Source of the DNA: Nocardia asteroides
GTDB lineage: Bacteria > Actinomycetota > Actinomycetes > Mycobacteriales > Mycobacteriaceae
Assembly (NCBI RefSeq): GCF_900637185.1
Contig: NZ_LR134352.1
Span: 4,020,001 to 4,084,000, forward strand
Direction: 5' to 3'
Length of the DNA: 64,000 nt
Part shown: piece by piece, positions 1 through 10,296 of the stretch
Position numbering within the stretch: position 1 is the stretch's first letter
Layout: every line of letters begins with the position of its first letter
Position numbers and translations under genes: made by a program
Notes under the pieces: generated by a model
Told to the model about the DNA's origin: nothing
Database searches by the model: none
Seen by the model: the letters and a program-made list of their open reading frames with translations, nothing else

Positions 1-159
1 GGCCAGCATGCGCACCGTGGTGGTCTTGCCCGCGCCGTTGGGGCCCAGCATCGCGAAGACCGAGCCGGCCGGGATGCTCAGATCGATACTGCCGACGGCG
101 GTGAAATCGCCGTAGGACTTGCCGAGCCCGCTGGTGCGGACGGCGATGTCGGTACTCAC
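1..159 (-). CDS. ABC transporter ATP-binding protein, N-terminal part (cut by window edge)
   Basis: Only the first 53 codons are present. Reading leftward from a GTG at 157-159, the protein shows a typical ABC ATPase start: the A-loop region [12 protein letters not shown] and a complete Walker [11 protein letters not shown], followed by VRMLA. The pattern fits the daunorubicin-resistance/NodI type of drug or lipid exporter ATPase, which usually works with a separate membrane permease. The start overlaps the stop of the upstream glycosyltransferase by 4 bp (156-159), so the two are translationally coupled. The neighbours suggest export of a glycosylated, acylated product; that is inference. 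The Walker B, signature motif and permease lie outside the window. Confidence 0.85.
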   Translation of the reverse strand, partial: MSTDIAVRTSGLGKSYGDFTAVGSIDLSIPAGSVFAMLGPNGAGKTTTVRMLA

Positions 160-1412
160 TGCGGCCTCCCGGCATGGTCGAGTTCGGCGGTCGGGAACGA
201 CAGGGGGACAAGGGCTTCCACCTCGTCGGCGGCCAGTGCGACACCGGCGCCGGGGAAGCGGGCCGCGTAGGCGGCCGCGCGCGCCACCACATTCGGGTCG
301 GCGACCCGGTCCAGCAGGACGCTGAGCCGGTCGGCGTCGAGGTCGGCCGCGCGCAGGGTGCCCGCCAGGCCGAGCCGGTCCAGGGCGCGGCCCCAGTAGG
401 GCTGGTCGGCCTGGACCGCGCAGATCACCTGCGGCACACCGGCGCGCAGCGCGGCCGCGGTGGTCCCGGCGCCGCCGTGGTGGACCGCGGCGACGCAGCG
501 TGGGAACACCGTGGCGTGGTCGACCTGGTCGACGATCGCGACCTGGTCCGACAGCTCCGGTTCGATGCCTGCCCAGCCCGCGGCCAGCAGCAGCCGCCTG
601 CCGCGCCGACCGCAGGCGGTGCGCAGCATGCGCACCAGCTCGGCCGGATCGTCGACGGCCATCGACCCGAACCCCACATAGATCGGCGCTGCGCCCGCGT
701 CCAGCCACGCCGTCAGCGCGGGATCGGCTGGGCCGCCCAGGAATCCGGCGGTGTCGACGGCGAAGCCGGTGACCGGGTGCCGGGCGGGCAGTTCCGCCGC
801 GAGGCCGGGGAACAGCTCGATGTCGTAGGCCTGGATCGACACCCGGTTCGGCAGCGGGTGTTCCACGATCCCGAACTCGGCCAGCGGTTCGGCCAGGGCG
901 GCGTCGCGCGCCCAGCGCAGACCCGACCAGATCCGCCGGTTGAGCGCACCGGGGATCCGCGCGCCCCACGCGGTGGGCAGCACGGGGACGGACCGGTTCG
1001 GATGGATGGGGAAGAAATGCACCGCGGCCAGCGGCAGACCGACCCGCCGGGCGGCCTTCTCGGCCGCCTCCTCGCCCGCCATCCCGGTCACCAGCACGTC
1101 GTGACCGGGTGCCAGCGCGAGCAGATCGCGCACCGCCTCGGCCACCCCGCGTCGCTGCAGATCCAGCACGGCGTGCCAGCGCTGCCGGGGGCTCAGGCTG
1201 CGGAAGCGCCGGTCGGCGTGCTGGGTGCGCAGCAACTCGGCGCTGTCGCGGCCGAAGGCGACGGCGGGGACGCCGTGCGCGGTGGCGAATCCGACCAGAT
1301 TGGGGGACAGGGCGAGCGTCACCGAGTGCCCGCGAGCCAGCAGCTCGCGGGCCAGCAGGATGCCCGGTTGGGCATCCCCGCGGCTCCCGGTGAAGGCCAG
1401 CAGTGCGCGCAT
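156..1412 (-). CDS. UGT-fold glycosyltransferase (GtfA/GtfB-like)
   Basis: A 418-residue GT-B glycosyltransferase of the family that decorates antibiotics, sterols and glycopeptidolipids. The N-terminal acceptor domain opens with [16 protein letters not shown], the usual start for this group (G-S-R-G-D, then P and a long helix). The C-terminal donor domain has VGFGSM, then a nucleotide-sugar site [18 protein letters not shown] and a D-Q segment (ADQPYW) that normally contacts the sugar. No signal peptide or membrane segment is evident. The start lies 2 bp from the stop of the upstream condensation gene and the end overlaps the ABC ATPase, so the three form one operon. The sugar and acceptor cannot be deduced; a lipid or lipopeptide acceptor is inferred from context. 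Confidence 0.88.
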   Translation of the reverse strand: MRALLAFTGSRGDAQPGILLARELLARGHSVTLALSPNLVGFATAHGVPAVAFGRDSAELLRTQHADRRFRSLSPRQRWHAVLDLQRRGVAEAVRDLLALAPGHDVLVTGMAGEEAAEKAARRVGLPLAAVHFFPIHPNRSVPVLPTAWGARIPGALNRRIWSGLRWARDAALAEPLAEFGIVEHPLPNRVSIQAYDIELFPGLAAELPARHPVTGFAVDTAGFLGGPADPALTAWLDAGAAPIYVGFGSMAVDDPAELVRMLRTACGRRGRRLLLAAGWAGIEPELSDQVAIVDQVDHATVFPRCVAAVHHGGAGTTAAALRAGVPQVICAVQADQPYWGRALDRLGLAGTLRAADLDADRLSVLLDRVADPNVVARAAAYAARFPGAGVALAADEVEALVPLSFPTAELDHAGRPQ

Positions 1413-1414
1413 GC

Positions 1415-2839
1415 TCAGCCCGCGCTCAGCGCTGCCGAGGCGGTGTCGGCGACCGGGGCGTCCGCGACCGGAGCCGCGATGGTGGTGACCGCGTAGATGG
1501 CCCTGGCGAATTCGGTGAGGAAGCGATCCATCACCTCGGCGGGCAGCCCGGCCGGGTACCGGGTGGACACATACAGTCCCTCGGGCCCGCGCACGCACCA
1601 GAAGTACACCTCGTCGGTGGAGTACGACACCGCGCGCAGGGTGCGTCCGCGCAGGTCGGCGACCAGTTCGTAGTCCGGCAGCATCCGGATGTCGAGGAAC
1701 GAGGCGCCGAAGGTGGGACCTTCGAGCGCGCCCGCCATGGCCAGCGACCGGCCCCAGGAGGCGTCGTTGCAGACGTGGGCGCGCTTGAGCGCGAGCCGGG
1801 TGATGTCGAGCGCGGCGGCCATGTCGGCGCCCGCGGGCAGGGTGATGTCGACCGGGACGACGTTGACGAACCAGCCCATCGACTCGAGCCAGGTCAGGTC
1901 GGGCCGGGTCGCGATCGGCATGATCGTGCGGAACCGGTCCTCGCCGAACACCTCTCGCGAGGCCGCGGCCAGGGCGGCGAAGACGGTGACCGAGAGGCGG
2001 TGCTTGATCCGGTCCAGCGCGGCCTCGACCTCCTCGAGCTGGTCGAGGGTGAGCAGGGTGCGCGAGACGCTGGGCTGGGCGTGCTCGCCGTCGAGGTCGG
2101 CCACCAGGCCCTCGGCGAATCGCGGCATGGGCGAACCGGGTTCGCCGACGAACTCGCGCCACACCGCGACGGCGGGGGAGTCGGGGGTGAGTTCCTCGGC
2201 GGCGGCCCGCTCGATGGCGGCGTAGTCGGCGGCGCTGCCGAAAGTGGCCGAGTCGCGGATCTCCCCGCCGGTGCGGACCGCGGTGTAGAGGGTGCGCAGT
2301 TCGAGGATCAGCACAGCCTGGGAGTAGGCGTCGAGCACGGAGTGGTCGGCGGCCACCAGCACGGTGAAGTCGTCGGTGTCGTGGGCGACGGTGGCGACGA
2401 GCAGGTGCGGCCACACGAGCGCCGAGAGCCGCTCTTCGAGTGTGTCGCAGAGGAATTCGTTGATCCGGTCACCGTCGGTGAGACCGGGGACCTCGCTCGC
2501 GGTGACCCGGACGGTGCCGGGGGCGGTGCTCTTGCGGTGGTAGTCGCCGTCGCCGGTCGGAGCGACGGTGGTGCGGAAGCCCTCGTGCCGGTCGTGCCAC
2601 AGCTCGAGGGTCCTGGCCCAGTCCTGCGGGTGCAGGGGCGCGTCCATCTCGAAGACGGTGCCGATCCAGCGGCCGCGGCCGGGGCGGGGATCCTCCGGAT
2701 CGAGAAATCCGAGGTACTGGGAGTGGACGCTGGCGAGGGGGCGTTCGTCGTCGTACCACGCGTCGGCGGCGAGTTCGGGGGTCCACAGGGACAGTGCGCC
2801 GGAACGGATCTGGAATTCGGAGAGATGCGTGTATTCCAT
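1415..2839 (-). CDS. Condensation-domain / PapA-like acyltransferase
   Basis: A 474-residue standalone protein of the condensation/polyketide-associated (PapA) acyltransferase superfamily. The catalytic HxxxD motif is present as HSVLD (H166, D170), followed by AYS where NRPS condensation domains have a glycine. The N-terminus ([17 protein letters not shown]) resembles mycobacterial Pap proteins. The second half contains [10 protein letters not shown], the usual floor-loop region. PapA proteins transfer acyl groups from a carrier protein or CoA to sugar or alcohol acceptors. Its position directly ahead of a glycosyltransferase and an ABC exporter suggests acylation of a glycolipid or peptide. 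The canonical DFGWG motif was not found. A ribosome-binding site (AGGTGAT) precedes the ATG by about 8 bp. Confidence 0.82.
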   Translation of the reverse strand: MEYTHLSEFQIRSGALSLWTPELAADAWYDDERPLASVHSQYLGFLDPEDPRPGRGRWIGTVFEMDAPLHPQDWARTLELWHDRHEGFRTTVAPTGDGDYHRKSTAPGTVRVTASEVPGLTDGDRINEFLCDTLEERLSALVWPHLLVATVAHDTDDFTVLVAADHSVLDAYSQAVLILELRTLYTAVRTGGEIRDSATFGSAADYAAIERAAAEELTPDSPAVAVWREFVGEPGSPMPRFAEGLVADLDGEHAQPSVSRTLLTLDQLEEVEAALDRIKHRLSVTVFAALAAASREVFGEDRFRTIMPIATRPDLTWLESMGWFVNVVPVDITLPAGADMAAALDITRLALKRAHVCNDASWGRSLAMAGALEGPTFGASFLDIRMLPDYELVADLRGRTLRAVSYSTDEVYFWCVRGPEGLYVSTRYPAGLPAEVMDRFLTEFARAIYAVTTIAAPVADAPVADTASAALSAG

Positions 2840-3142
2840 GCGGAGATCACCTAAAGGCAGAAGGCACGCCGAAATCGGCAGCGAACGGGGAAGTTCGGTG
2901 AACGCGGGCGCGTCACCGGGTGTTGCTCTGGATCCCGCACCGGATGTAGCTGGCGAACCCTGGGCTATCCCGAGTCTATAACTCTGAGAGTTTTCTGAAA
3001 GACACCTTCTTCACATCTGGCTTATGTGAAGAAGCTCACTTTCAAATGTCTCGGAACCACAGCGTAACCCGGTGCCCCTGAAGTAAGGGGCTTTCCGTTC
3101 AGAAATCTTCGCCGGATTCCTCGGACGCGCGTTGACCTGCGG
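2840..3142. promoter_or_regulatory. AT-rich intergenic region with two nested dyads
   Basis: This 303-bp gap separates the end of the propeller gene from the leftward condensation gene and is visibly less GC-rich than its surroundings. It contains an 11-bp perfect inverted repeat (CTTCTTCACAT at 3006-3016, complement at 3024-3034, 7-base loop) flanked by a further GAAAG/CTTTC pair (2997-3001 and 3039-3043). It also holds a 13-bp odd palindrome AACTCTGAGAGTT (2980-2992). Immediately leftward, a TATAGACT sequence on the minus strand (about 2973-2980) is a plausible -10 element for the condensation-glycosyltransferase-ABC operon. The dyads may be repressor sites or a terminator of the gene ending at 3143; no uridine run follows the hairpin. 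Confidence 0.5.
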
Positions 3143-4081
3143 TTATCGCGCCGCGAGCGGCTCGTACTCGGGCAGGACGGTGCCGTGCCTGACCCGGCCG
3201 GACAGTCCTGGCAGCTCCGCAGGCGGCGTCCAGGTGCGGAATCCGTCGGTGCTGTCGCTGTAGAGATAGCGACCTTCGGTATAAGCGTCGAGATAGATCC
3301 GGTGCCCGCCGCCGGGCAGCGGAACCACCGACTGACCCTCGCGCGGTCCACCCCAGCCCGCCCAGTCGCCGGTGGCCAGGAATCGGTACGGACCCAGCGG
3401 GTGGTCGGCGACGGCGAGCTCGATCAGTTTGGTGTCCTCGTTCTTGACGAAGGCGTACACCCGGCCGTCCCGCCGGACCAGGGTGGTGTCGATCTGGCCG
3501 AGCGACCCCGGCGCCGCCGGGCCGAGCCCGAGCAGCGGAACCGGAGGCGACCACAGCGACAGGCTCTCGTCGAGTGGGATCAATAGATGCGGGGCGAAGC
3601 CGTATCCGCCGGTGAGCGAGACGACGATACCCACCCGGCCCGCGGCATCGGTGTACCACTCGGGCGCCCACGCGCCGTCCAGCCTGCCCGGCACCAGCAT
3701 CGGCACCGGCGCCATCGGGGTCCAGGTGATCCGGTCGGTGCTGCGAGCCAGGCCGATCGCCCTGGCGTCCCCGGCGATCGTGTAGGTGAGGTAGTAGCGG
3801 CCGTCGGTGTGCCGCAGGACGCTGGGATCGCGCACCAGGCCGGTCGGCGGCGTGTACGCGTCCTCGTTCACGACGGAGAAGGTGGTGCCGTCGAAAGATT
3901 CGTAGACCGCCAGGGTGGTGTCGCTGTCGGCGCGGAACGCCGTCATCGTGTAGCGCACGGGAACCCGGCCCGGGTCCACGCCTACGCCGAGGGCCGGGCG
4001 GGCGCGCGCGGGGCCCGCTGCCAGCAGCGGGAGCCCGGCCAGCAGGGCCAGCGCGGATCTGCGACCCACCGTCATCGCCAT
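3143..4081 (-). CDS. Secreted five-bladed beta-propeller protein, glycosyl hydrolase 43-like
   Basis: A 312-residue exported protein. The N-terminus MAMTVGRRSALALLAGLPLLAAGPARA has a twin-arginine followed by a hydrophobic stretch and an A-R-A cleavage motif, so Tat or Sec export is likely. The mature part carries repeated blade-like segments typical of GH43/GH117-like and sialidase-like propellers: RDPSVLRHTDGRYYLTYT, ARSTDRITWTPM, APEWYTDAAG and RIYLDAYTEGRYLYSDSTDG. The RDPS blade is where the family places a catalytic aspartate. The substrate is unknown, and a non-catalytic carbohydrate-binding role is possible. It is 53 bp downstream of the membrane protein gene on the same strand. An ATG six bases inside (4075) is an alternative start. 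Confidence 0.72.
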   Translation of the reverse strand: MAMTVGRRSALALLAGLPLLAAGPARARPALGVGVDPGRVPVRYTMTAFRADSDTTLAVYESFDGTTFSVVNEDAYTPPTGLVRDPSVLRHTDGRYYLTYTIAGDARAIGLARSTDRITWTPMAPVPMLVPGRLDGAWAPEWYTDAAGRVGIVVSLTGGYGFAPHLLIPLDESLSLWSPPVPLLGLGPAAPGSLGQIDTTLVRRDGRVYAFVKNEDTKLIELAVADHPLGPYRFLATGDWAGWGGPREGQSVVPLPGGGHRIYLDAYTEGRYLYSDSTDGFRTWTPPAELPGLSGRVRHGTVLPEYEPLAAR

Positions 4082-4134
4082 GACCGGGAATTATCCGGCG
4101 CGCGGCGGGCCGGATCGGGCAGGCGCGCCGTGCG

Positions 4135-4821
4135 TCAGCCGCGGGCGGGCGCCGGTTCCGGTTCGGCGGCGGGCGCGGTGTCGCGCACCGGCAGTTTGGC
4201 GTCCACGGCGAGCCCGAGCAGACCCAGCGACAGGCACACCGCCGAGACCGTCACCGCCACCGGGTTGGTGTGGCCCGCGAGCGACCCGGCCAGGATCACC
4301 GTCGAGATGGTGCCCGGCGCCGAGCCGAGCACGGTTGCGGCCAGGTAGGGCAGCACCCGCACCGACGACAGGCCACAGCAGTAGTTGACGATCGAGAACG
4401 GCGCCATCGGGATCATCCGCAGCGCGGCCACCGCCAGCCAGCCCCGCTGGGCCAGCCGGGCATCGATCGCGCGGACCGCCGGATGGTTCAGGTGCTCGGC
4501 CACGCGCTCGCGCCCCACCGCCCGCACCGCGAGCAGGGCCAGCGTCGCGCTGACCCCCGTCGCCCCGAGCGCGATGACCGAACCGAGCACCGGACCGAAC
4601 AGCACCCCGCTGGTCACCGTCAGCACGGTGCGCGGCACCGGCGCCACGGCGACGAGCGCGTAGAACAGGAAGAACAGCACCGGCAGCAGCGGCCCGGCGC
4701 CACCGGCCCAATCCCGGATCTGCTGCGGGCCGGGCAGCGGCACCATCGTCGCCACCACGAACAGCGCGGCGATCCCCGCCAGAGCCAGGAGCAGGCGCGG
4801 GGAACGGATCAGTCGGGACAC
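4135..4821 (-). CDS. TVP38/TMEM64 family membrane protein (VTT domain)
   Basis: A 228-residue integral membrane protein with about five or six hydrophobic segments: residues 9-27, 45-65, 75-100, 130-150, 160-180 and 188-205. The central region has the VTT (formerly SNARE-associated) signature: PRTVLTVTSGVLFGPVLGSVIALGATGVSATLALLAVRAVGRE, and later LRMIPMAPFSIVNYCCGLS and APGTISTVILAGSLAG. DedA/TVP38 proteins are thought to be lipid scramblases or transporters; the exact role here is unknown. The last 20 residues are a Pro/Ala/Glu-rich cytoplasmic tail. The gene is divergent from the methylmalonyl-CoA mutase operon. Confidence 0.85.
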   Translation of the reverse strand: MSRLIRSPRLLLALAGIAALFVVATMVPLPGPQQIRDWAGGAGPLLPVLFFLFYALVAVAPVPRTVLTVTSGVLFGPVLGSVIALGATGVSATLALLAVRAVGRERVAEHLNHPAVRAIDARLAQRGWLAVAALRMIPMAPFSIVNYCCGLSSVRVLPYLAATVLGSAPGTISTVILAGSLAGHTNPVAVTVSAVCLSLGLLGLAVDAKLPVRDTAPAAEPEPAPARG

Positions 4822-4998
4822 CCGGGTAAGCGTACCGGCCGGTAGGGGATGGCCCGGGCGAGTGGACAGGGTGTCACAGTTAGCATCAAGAAGGAACCGG
4901 ACACATCCTGGTTCGCCGGAGGGTCCGCTGCTGGGCTGATCTGCCGGATCGGCAGGTCACCGGGATGCGGTCGTCGAATGGAAGAGAGAACAGCAGCT

Positions 4999-6870
4999 AT
5001 GCCGATTGGTTCAGAGTCCGGGGCGGGGCTCGCACCGGATCCGGTGCCCGAGTACGCCGCGTGGCGCAAGGGTGTGGCGGGCGTGCTGGCCAAAGCGCGA
5101 CGGGTCGAGGCTTCCGAGCTGCCGGCGGAGCCGGAGCATCTGCTCGACGAGACCACCTACGACGGCCTGACCGTCGCACCGCTCTACACCCGCCGCGACG
5201 AGCTGCCCGAGCAGCCGCTGCCGGGCGCGTTCCCGTTCGTGCGCGGTGGCAGCGCCACCCGTGATCCGCAGCGCGGCTGGTTCGTCGCCGCCGCCGTGGG
5301 CTCGGCCGACGCCGAGGCCACCAACCGGACCATCCTGACCTGGCTGGAGAACGGCGTCAGTGCCGTCTCGCTCACGGTGGGCGCCGACGGCGTCGCCGTC
5401 GCCGACATCCCTCTCGCGCTGCGCGGGCTGCTGTTCGAGCTGGCCCCGCTGCGCCTGGCCGCCGGCGCCGAGGTCGAAGCCGCCACCGACCAGGTCTTCG
5501 CGCAGCTGGACGGCTACGAGCTCGCCGAGCCGGCGCAGATCCAGGTCGGCCTCGGTGCCGCCCCGCTGACCAGCGCGTTCGCCGGCACCACCGACCTCGA
5601 CATCGAGCGGGCCGTCGCCCTGGCCGCCCGCGCGATCGCCCGCCCGGAGACCGTGCGCGCGATCACCGTGGACGGCACCGCCTTCCACAACGCCGGCGCC
5701 GCCGACGCCCAGGAGCTCGGCGCGTCCGTCGCGGCCGGCCTGGCTTACCTGCGCGCGCTGACCGCCGCCGGTGTCGATATCGCCGACGCCTTCGGCCAGC
5801 TCGAGTTCCGCTTCGCGGCCACCGACGACCAGTTCGCCACCATCGTGAAATTCCGTGCGGCCCGGCGCCTGTGGGCCCGGGTGGCGCAGGTGTGCGGCGC
5901 GCCCGCCTTCGGTGCCGCCCCGCAGCACGCGGTCACCTCCGCGGCGATGATGACCCAGCGCGACCCGTGGGTGAACCTGCTGCGCACCACCCTGGCCGCC
6001 TTCGGCGCCGGTGTCGGAGGCGCCGACTCGGTCACCGTGCTGCCGTTCGACTCCGCGCTGCCCGCCGGGGAACTCGGTGTGTCGCAGTCGTTCTCGGACC
6101 GCATGGCCCGCAACATCCAGCTGCTGCTGCTGGAGGAGTCGCGCCTGGGACACGTGCAGGACCCGGCCGCCGGCTCCTGGTACGTCGACGCGCTCACCGA
6201 CGAACTCGCGGCCAAGGCCTGGGAGTTCATGCAGGAGATCGAGGCCGCGGGCGGATACCCCGCCGCGCTGGCCGCGGGCCTGGTCGCCGAGCGGATCGCC
6301 GCGACGGCCGCCACCCGCGCCGCCGACGTCGCGCACCGCAAGACCGCGGTCACCGGCGTCAACGAATTCCCCAACCTGGCCGAGACCCCGCTCTCCGAGC
6401 AGGCCCGCGCCGAGGTCGCCGTCACCCGCTACGGCGCCGCGTTCGAAGCGCTGCGCAACCGCTCCGACGCGCACCTCGCGGCCACCGGCGCCCGGCCCAA
6501 GGCCCTGATCGTGCCGCTGGGCCCGGTCGCCGAACACAACGCGCGCACCATCTTCACCGCCAACGTCCTGGCCTCCGGCGGGATCGAGTCGGTCAACCCC
6601 GGCCCGCTCACCGTCGAGGCCATCGCCGCGGCCGCCGCCGAGTCCGGCGCGCCGATCGCGGTGCTGTGCGGTGCGGACAAGCGCTACGGCGAGGAGGCCG
6701 GCGCCGCGGTCGACGCGCTGCGCGCCGCCGGGGTCGGCACGGTCCTGCTGGCCGGTCCCGAGAAGTCGGTCGCGCAGTACAGCGGTACACAGCGTCCCGA
6801 CGGGTACCTGACCCTGCGCATCGACGCGGTCGCGGTCCTGTCGCAGCTGCTGGAGAAGGTGGGAGCCTGA
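4999..6870 (+). CDS. mutA: Methylmalonyl-CoA mutase small (beta) subunit
   Basis: About 623 residues. This is the non-catalytic partner of MutB in the heterodimer that interconverts (R)-methylmalonyl-CoA and succinyl-CoA, linking propionate, odd-chain fatty acid and cholesterol breakdown to the TCA cycle and supplying methylmalonyl-CoA for branched lipids. The TIM-barrel half contains [40 protein letters not shown] and the degenerate C-terminal Rossmann half ([26 protein letters not shown]). The C-terminal half lacks the cobalamin-binding DxHxxG, as expected for the small subunit. The ATG at 4999 follows GGAAGAGAG; an in-frame ATG at 4978 is an alternative. The stop overlaps the mutB start by one base. 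Confidence 0.95.
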   Translation: MPIGSESGAGLAPDPVPEYAAWRKGVAGVLAKARRVEASELPAEPEHLLDETTYDGLTVAPLYTRRDELPEQPLPGAFPFVRGGSATRDPQRGWFVAAAVGSADAEATNRTILTWLENGVSAVSLTVGADGVAVADIPLALRGLLFELAPLRLAAGAEVEAATDQVFAQLDGYELAEPAQIQVGLGAAPLTSAFAGTTDLDIERAVALAARAIARPETVRAITVDGTAFHNAGAADAQELGASVAAGLAYLRALTAAGVDIADAFGQLEFRFAATDDQFATIVKFRAARRLWARVAQVCGAPAFGAAPQHAVTSAAMMTQRDPWVNLLRTTLAAFGAGVGGADSVTVLPFDSALPAGELGVSQSFSDRMARNIQLLLLEESRLGHVQDPAAGSWYVDALTDELAAKAWEFMQEIEAAGGYPAALAAGLVAERIAATAATRAADVAHRKTAVTGVNEFPNLAETPLSEQARAEVAVTRYGAAFEALRNRSDAHLAATGARPKALIVPLGPVAEHNARTIFTANVLASGGIESVNPGPLTVEAIAAAAAESGAPIAVLCGADKRYGEEAGAAVDALRAAGVGTVLLAGPEKSVAQYSGTQRPDGYLTLRIDAVAVLSQLLEKVGA

Positions 6871-9134
6871 TGACCACATCCGATATCGAGCACCGGATCG
6901 GCAGTTTCGCCGAGGTCCCGCTCACCGAGCACGCCCCCGAGGCCGCCGCGGTCGACGACGCGCAGGTGCGGGAGTTCGTGGCCGAGGCGGCCGCGGCCAA
7001 CCACACCACCGCCGACCAGCTCACCTGGGCGACGCCCGAGGGCATCGACGTGCCGCCGGTGTTCACCAAGGCCGACCGCGACGCCGTTGTCGCCCAGGGC
7101 TATCCGCTCGACACCGTGCCCGGTGTCGCGCCGTTCCTGCGCGGTCCCTACCCGACCATGTACGTCAACCAGCCGTGGACCATCCGCCAGTACGCGGGCT
7201 TCTCCACCGCCGCTGACTCCAACGCCTTCTACCGCCGCAACCTGCAGGCGGGTCAGAAGGGTCTGTCGGTCGCCTTCGACCTGGCGACCCACCGTGGCTA
7301 CGACTCCGACCACCCGCGAGTGCAGGGTGACGTCGGCATGGCGGGCGTGGCGATCGACTCGATCCTGGACATGCGCCAGCTCTTCGACCAGATCCCGCTG
7401 GATCAGGTGTCGGTGTCGATGACCATGAACGGCGCGGTGCTGCCGATCCTGGCGCTCTACGTCGTCGCCGCCGAAGAGCAGGGCGTCACGCCCGCGCAGC
7501 TGGCCGGAACCATTCAGAACGACATTCTGAAGGAGTTCATGGTCCGCAACACCTACATCTACCCGCCCAAGCCCTCGATGCGGATCATCTCCGACATCTT
7601 CGCCTACACCAGCGCCGAGATGCCGAAGTTCAACTCGATCTCCATCTCCGGCTACCACATCCAGGAAGCCGGAGCCACCGCCGACCTGGAGCTGGCCTAC
7701 ACCCTGGCCGACGGCGTGGAGTACATCAAGGCCGGTATCGCCGCGGGCATGGACGTCGACAAGTTCGCCCCGCGCCTGTCGTTCTTCTGGGCCATCGGCA
7801 TGAACTTCTTCATGGAGGTCGCGAAGCTGCGCGCGGGCCGGCTGCTGTGGAGCGAGCTGGTCTCGAAGTTCGAGCCCAAGAGCGCGAAATCGCTGTCGCT
7901 GCGCACCCATTCGCAGACCTCGGGCTGGTCGCTCACCGCGCAGGACGCCTACAACAATGTGGCGCGCACCTGCATCGAGGCGATGGCCGCCACCCAGGGC
8001 CACACCCAGTCGCTGCACACCAATGCCCTCGACGAGGCGCTCGCGCTGCCGACGGACTTCTCCGCCCGCATCGCCCGCAACACCCAGCTGCTGATCCAGC
8101 AGGAGTCCAACACCACTCGTCCGATCGACCCGTGGGGCGGCTCGTACTACGTGGAGTGGCTCACCCACCAGCTCGCCGAACGTGCCCGCGCGCACATCGC
8201 CGAGGTGGAGGCGCACGGCGGTATGGCGCAAGCGATCTCGGAAGGCATTCCGAAGCTGCGTATCGAAGAGGCCGCCGCCCGCACCCAGGCGCGCATCGAC
8301 ACCGGCCAGCAGCCGGTGATCGGCGTCAACAAGTACCAGGTCGAAGAGGACCACGAGGTCGAGGTTCTCAAGGTCGAGAACTCGCGGGTGCGCGCCGAGC
8401 AGATCGAGAAGCTGGAACGCCTGCGCGCCGAACGCGATTCGGCCGCCGTCGAGGCCGCGCTGGCCAACCTGACCCGCGCCGCCGCCTCGACCGAGGGCGG
8501 CATGGACAACAACCTGCTCGCCCTGGCCATCGACGCCGCCCGCGCCAAGGCCACCGTCGGTGAGATCTCCGACGCACTGGAGAAGGTCTACGGCCGCCAT
8601 CAGGCCGAGATCCGTACGCTCTCCGGTGTGTACCGTGACGAAGCAGGCAAGGCTTCCAACATCGGCGCGGCCATCGCGCTCGTCGAGGAGTTCGCCGAGG
8701 CCGAGGGCCGCCGCCCGCGCATCCTGGTCGCCAAGATGGGCCAGGACGGCCACGACCGCGGCCAGAAGGTGATCGCCACCGCGTTCGCCGACCTGGGCAT
8801 GGACGTCGACGTGGGCCCGCTGTTCCAGACCCCCGAAGAGGTGGCGCGCCAGGCGGCCGACAACGACGTGCACATCGTCGGTGTCTCCTCGCTGGCCGCG
8901 GGTCACCTCACGCTGGTGCCCGCCCTGCGGCAGGCACTGGCCGATGTCGGTCGTCCCGACATCATGGTCATCGTCGGCGGCGTCATCCCGCCCGGTGACT
9001 TCGACGAGCTGTACGAGGCGGGCGCCGCGGCGATCTTCCCGCCCGGTACCGTCATCGCCGACGCGGCCATCGATCTGCTGAAGAAGCTGGGCGCCTCGCT
9101 CGGCCACGAGATCGGCGGCGGCACAGCCGAATGA
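6870..9134 (+). CDS. mutB: Methylmalonyl-CoA mutase large (alpha) subunit, adenosylcobalamin-dependent
   Basis: A 754-residue catalytic subunit. The N-terminal TIM barrel binds CoA and substrate: [15 protein letters not shown], then [13 protein letters not shown] and the substrate-site segment [15 protein letters not shown], with [20 protein letters not shown] and [25 protein letters not shown] further on. The C-terminal Rossmann domain carries the base-off/His-on cobalamin motif DGHDRG within [15 protein letters not shown], and [10 protein letters not shown]. Length matches the family (about 730-750). It is fused by a one-base overlap to mutA and by a 4-bp overlap to meaB, so the three are co-translated. 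Confidence 0.98.
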   Translation: MTTSDIEHRIGSFAEVPLTEHAPEAAAVDDAQVREFVAEAAAANHTTADQLTWATPEGIDVPPVFTKADRDAVVAQGYPLDTVPGVAPFLRGPYPTMYVNQPWTIRQYAGFSTAADSNAFYRRNLQAGQKGLSVAFDLATHRGYDSDHPRVQGDVGMAGVAIDSILDMRQLFDQIPLDQVSVSMTMNGAVLPILALYVVAAEEQGVTPAQLAGTIQNDILKEFMVRNTYIYPPKPSMRIISDIFAYTSAEMPKFNSISISGYHIQEAGATADLELAYTLADGVEYIKAGIAAGMDVDKFAPRLSFFWAIGMNFFMEVAKLRAGRLLWSELVSKFEPKSAKSLSLRTHSQTSGWSLTAQDAYNNVARTCIEAMAATQGHTQSLHTNALDEALALPTDFSARIARNTQLLIQQESNTTRPIDPWGGSYYVEWLTHQLAERARAHIAEVEAHGGMAQAISEGIPKLRIEEAAARTQARIDTGQQPVIGVNKYQVEEDHEVEVLKVENSRVRAEQIEKLERLRAERDSAAVEAALANLTRAAASTEGGMDNNLLALAIDAARAKATVGEISDALEKVYGRHQAEIRTLSGVYRDEAGKASNIGAAIALVEEFAEAEGRRPRILVAKMGQDGHDRGQKVIATAFADLGMDVDVGPLFQTPEEVARQAADNDVHIVGVSSLAAGHLTLVPALRQALADVGRPDIMVIVGGVIPPGDFDELYEAGAAAIFPPGTVIADAAIDLLKKLGASLGHEIGGGTAE

Positions 9135-10225
9135 GCGACGCCGCACACGGAGCCGGGGGAGCCGCGGCGCACCCCCGGCTCGGCACCACCGCCGGCGTCG
9201 GCGCACCGCGCAACGACGGGCGTACCGTCGCCCGGGCGCCGCGCCCGATCGACGTCGGCGAGCTGGCCGAGGGCATCAGGGCCGGGCAGCGGGCCGCGCT
9301 GGCCCGGGCCATCACCCTGGTGGAGTCGACCCGCGCCGACCACCGGGAACTGGCGCAGCAGCTGCTGCTGGCACTGGGATCCGAGCCGGGCACCGTGGTG
9401 TCCAACCGGGTCGGGATCACCGGCGTCCCCGGTGTCGGCAAGTCGACCTTCATCGACGCGCTGGGCATGTACCTGCTCGGCAAGGGGCATCGGGTGGCGG
9501 TGCTGGCCGTGGATCCGTCCTCGACCCGCACCGGCGGCTCGATCCTGGGCGACAAGACCCGCATGGCGCGCCTGTCGCTGGAAGCCGACGCGTTCATCCG
9601 GCCCTCGCCGACGGCGGGCACCCTCGGCGGCGTCGCCAAGGCCACTCGCGAGACCATCGTGCTGCTGGAAGCCGCGGGCTACGACGTGATCCTGGTGGAG
9701 ACCGTCGGCGTCGGCCAGTCCGAGGTGACCGTCGCCAACATGGTCGACGTGTTCTGTTTCCTCACCCTCGCCCGCACCGGTGACCAGTTGCAGGGCATCA
9801 AGAAGGGTGTGCTGGAGCTGGCCGAACTGGTCGCGGTGAACAAGGCCGACGGCAAGCACGAGATGGAGGCCAAGTCGGCCGCGCGGGAACTGTCGGGTGC
9901 GCTGCGCCTGATCCACCCGCACGACGCGCTCTGGCGTCCGCCGGTGCTCACCATGAGCGGCCTGGAAGGCCAGGGCCTCGACAAGTTCTGGGACACCGTG
10001 CTCGAGCACCGCCGCGTCCTCACCGACGCGGGCGAGTTCGCCGAGAAGCGCCGCCGCCAGCAGGTCGACTGGACCTGGACCATGGTGCACGACCAGATCC
10101 TGCGCCGTCTCGCCGACAACCCGTCGGTGAGATCCGTGCGCGCCGAGGTCGAATCGGCCGTGCGCGACGGCACCCTCACCCCGGCGCTGGCCGCCGAGCG
10201 GATTCTGCGCGCTTTCGACGCCTGA
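9131..10225 (+). CDS. meaB: Methylmalonyl-CoA mutase-associated GTPase (MeaB/ArgK)
   Basis: A 364-residue P-loop GTPase of the G3E/SIMIBI class. The Walker A is GVPGVGKST (residues 98-106), followed by [31 protein letters not shown] (switch region) and NKADGKHEM in the guanine-recognition (NKxD) position. MeaB guards MutAB by gating adenosylcobalamin delivery and protecting or reactivating the mutase. The first 35 residues are Gly/Ala-rich and poorly conserved, so a later start is possible, but the ATG overlapping the mutB stop (ATGA) supports this one. The C-terminal region ([17 protein letters not shown]) is the dimerisation part seen in the family. Confidence 0.96.
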   Translation: MSDAAHGAGGAAAHPRLGTTAGVGAPRNDGRTVARAPRPIDVGELAEGIRAGQRAALARAITLVESTRADHRELAQQLLLALGSEPGTVVSNRVGITGVPGVGKSTFIDALGMYLLGKGHRVAVLAVDPSSTRTGGSILGDKTRMARLSLEADAFIRPSPTAGTLGGVAKATRETIVLLEAAGYDVILVETVGVGQSEVTVANMVDVFCFLTLARTGDQLQGIKKGVLELAELVAVNKADGKHEMEAKSAARELSGALRLIHPHDALWRPPVLTMSGLEGQGLDKFWDTVLEHRRVLTDAGEFAEKRRRQQVDWTWTMVHDQILRRLADNPSVRSVRAEVESAVRDGTLTPALAAERILRAFDA

Positions 10226-10270
10226 CCACCTTTTTCGCGACCAGGGGTTGCGCGAACGGTCGTCGGTGTG

Positions 10271-10296
10271 AATACTTAGGCATGTGCCTAAGTATT
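10271..10296. promoter_or_regulatory. Perfect 12-bp inverted repeat spanning the arsR-type start codon
   Basis: The arms are AATACTTAGGCA (10271-10282) and its exact complement TGCCTAAGTATT (10285-10296), separated by TG. The GTG start of the ArsR-family gene is at 10284-10286, so the dyad straddles the translation start. ArsR/SmtB-type repressors bind such 12-2-12 AT-rich dyads, so this is the likely self-operator. The overlap implies a very short 5' leader or leaderless transcription. The operator assignment is inferred; the sequence symmetry is directly visible. Confidence 0.8.

Noticed and set aside
5011-6879. Long open frame on the minus strand across mutA (about 620 codons)
   Set aside because: It encodes only Arg/Gly/Asp-rich low-complexity sequence and is the expected shadow of a high-GC gene in the opposite frame; the plus strand carries full MutA motifs.
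6684-9206. Long minus-strand open frame across mutB (about 840 codons)
   Set aside because: Same reason: no family motifs, and the plus strand encodes a complete MutB with its cobalamin motif.
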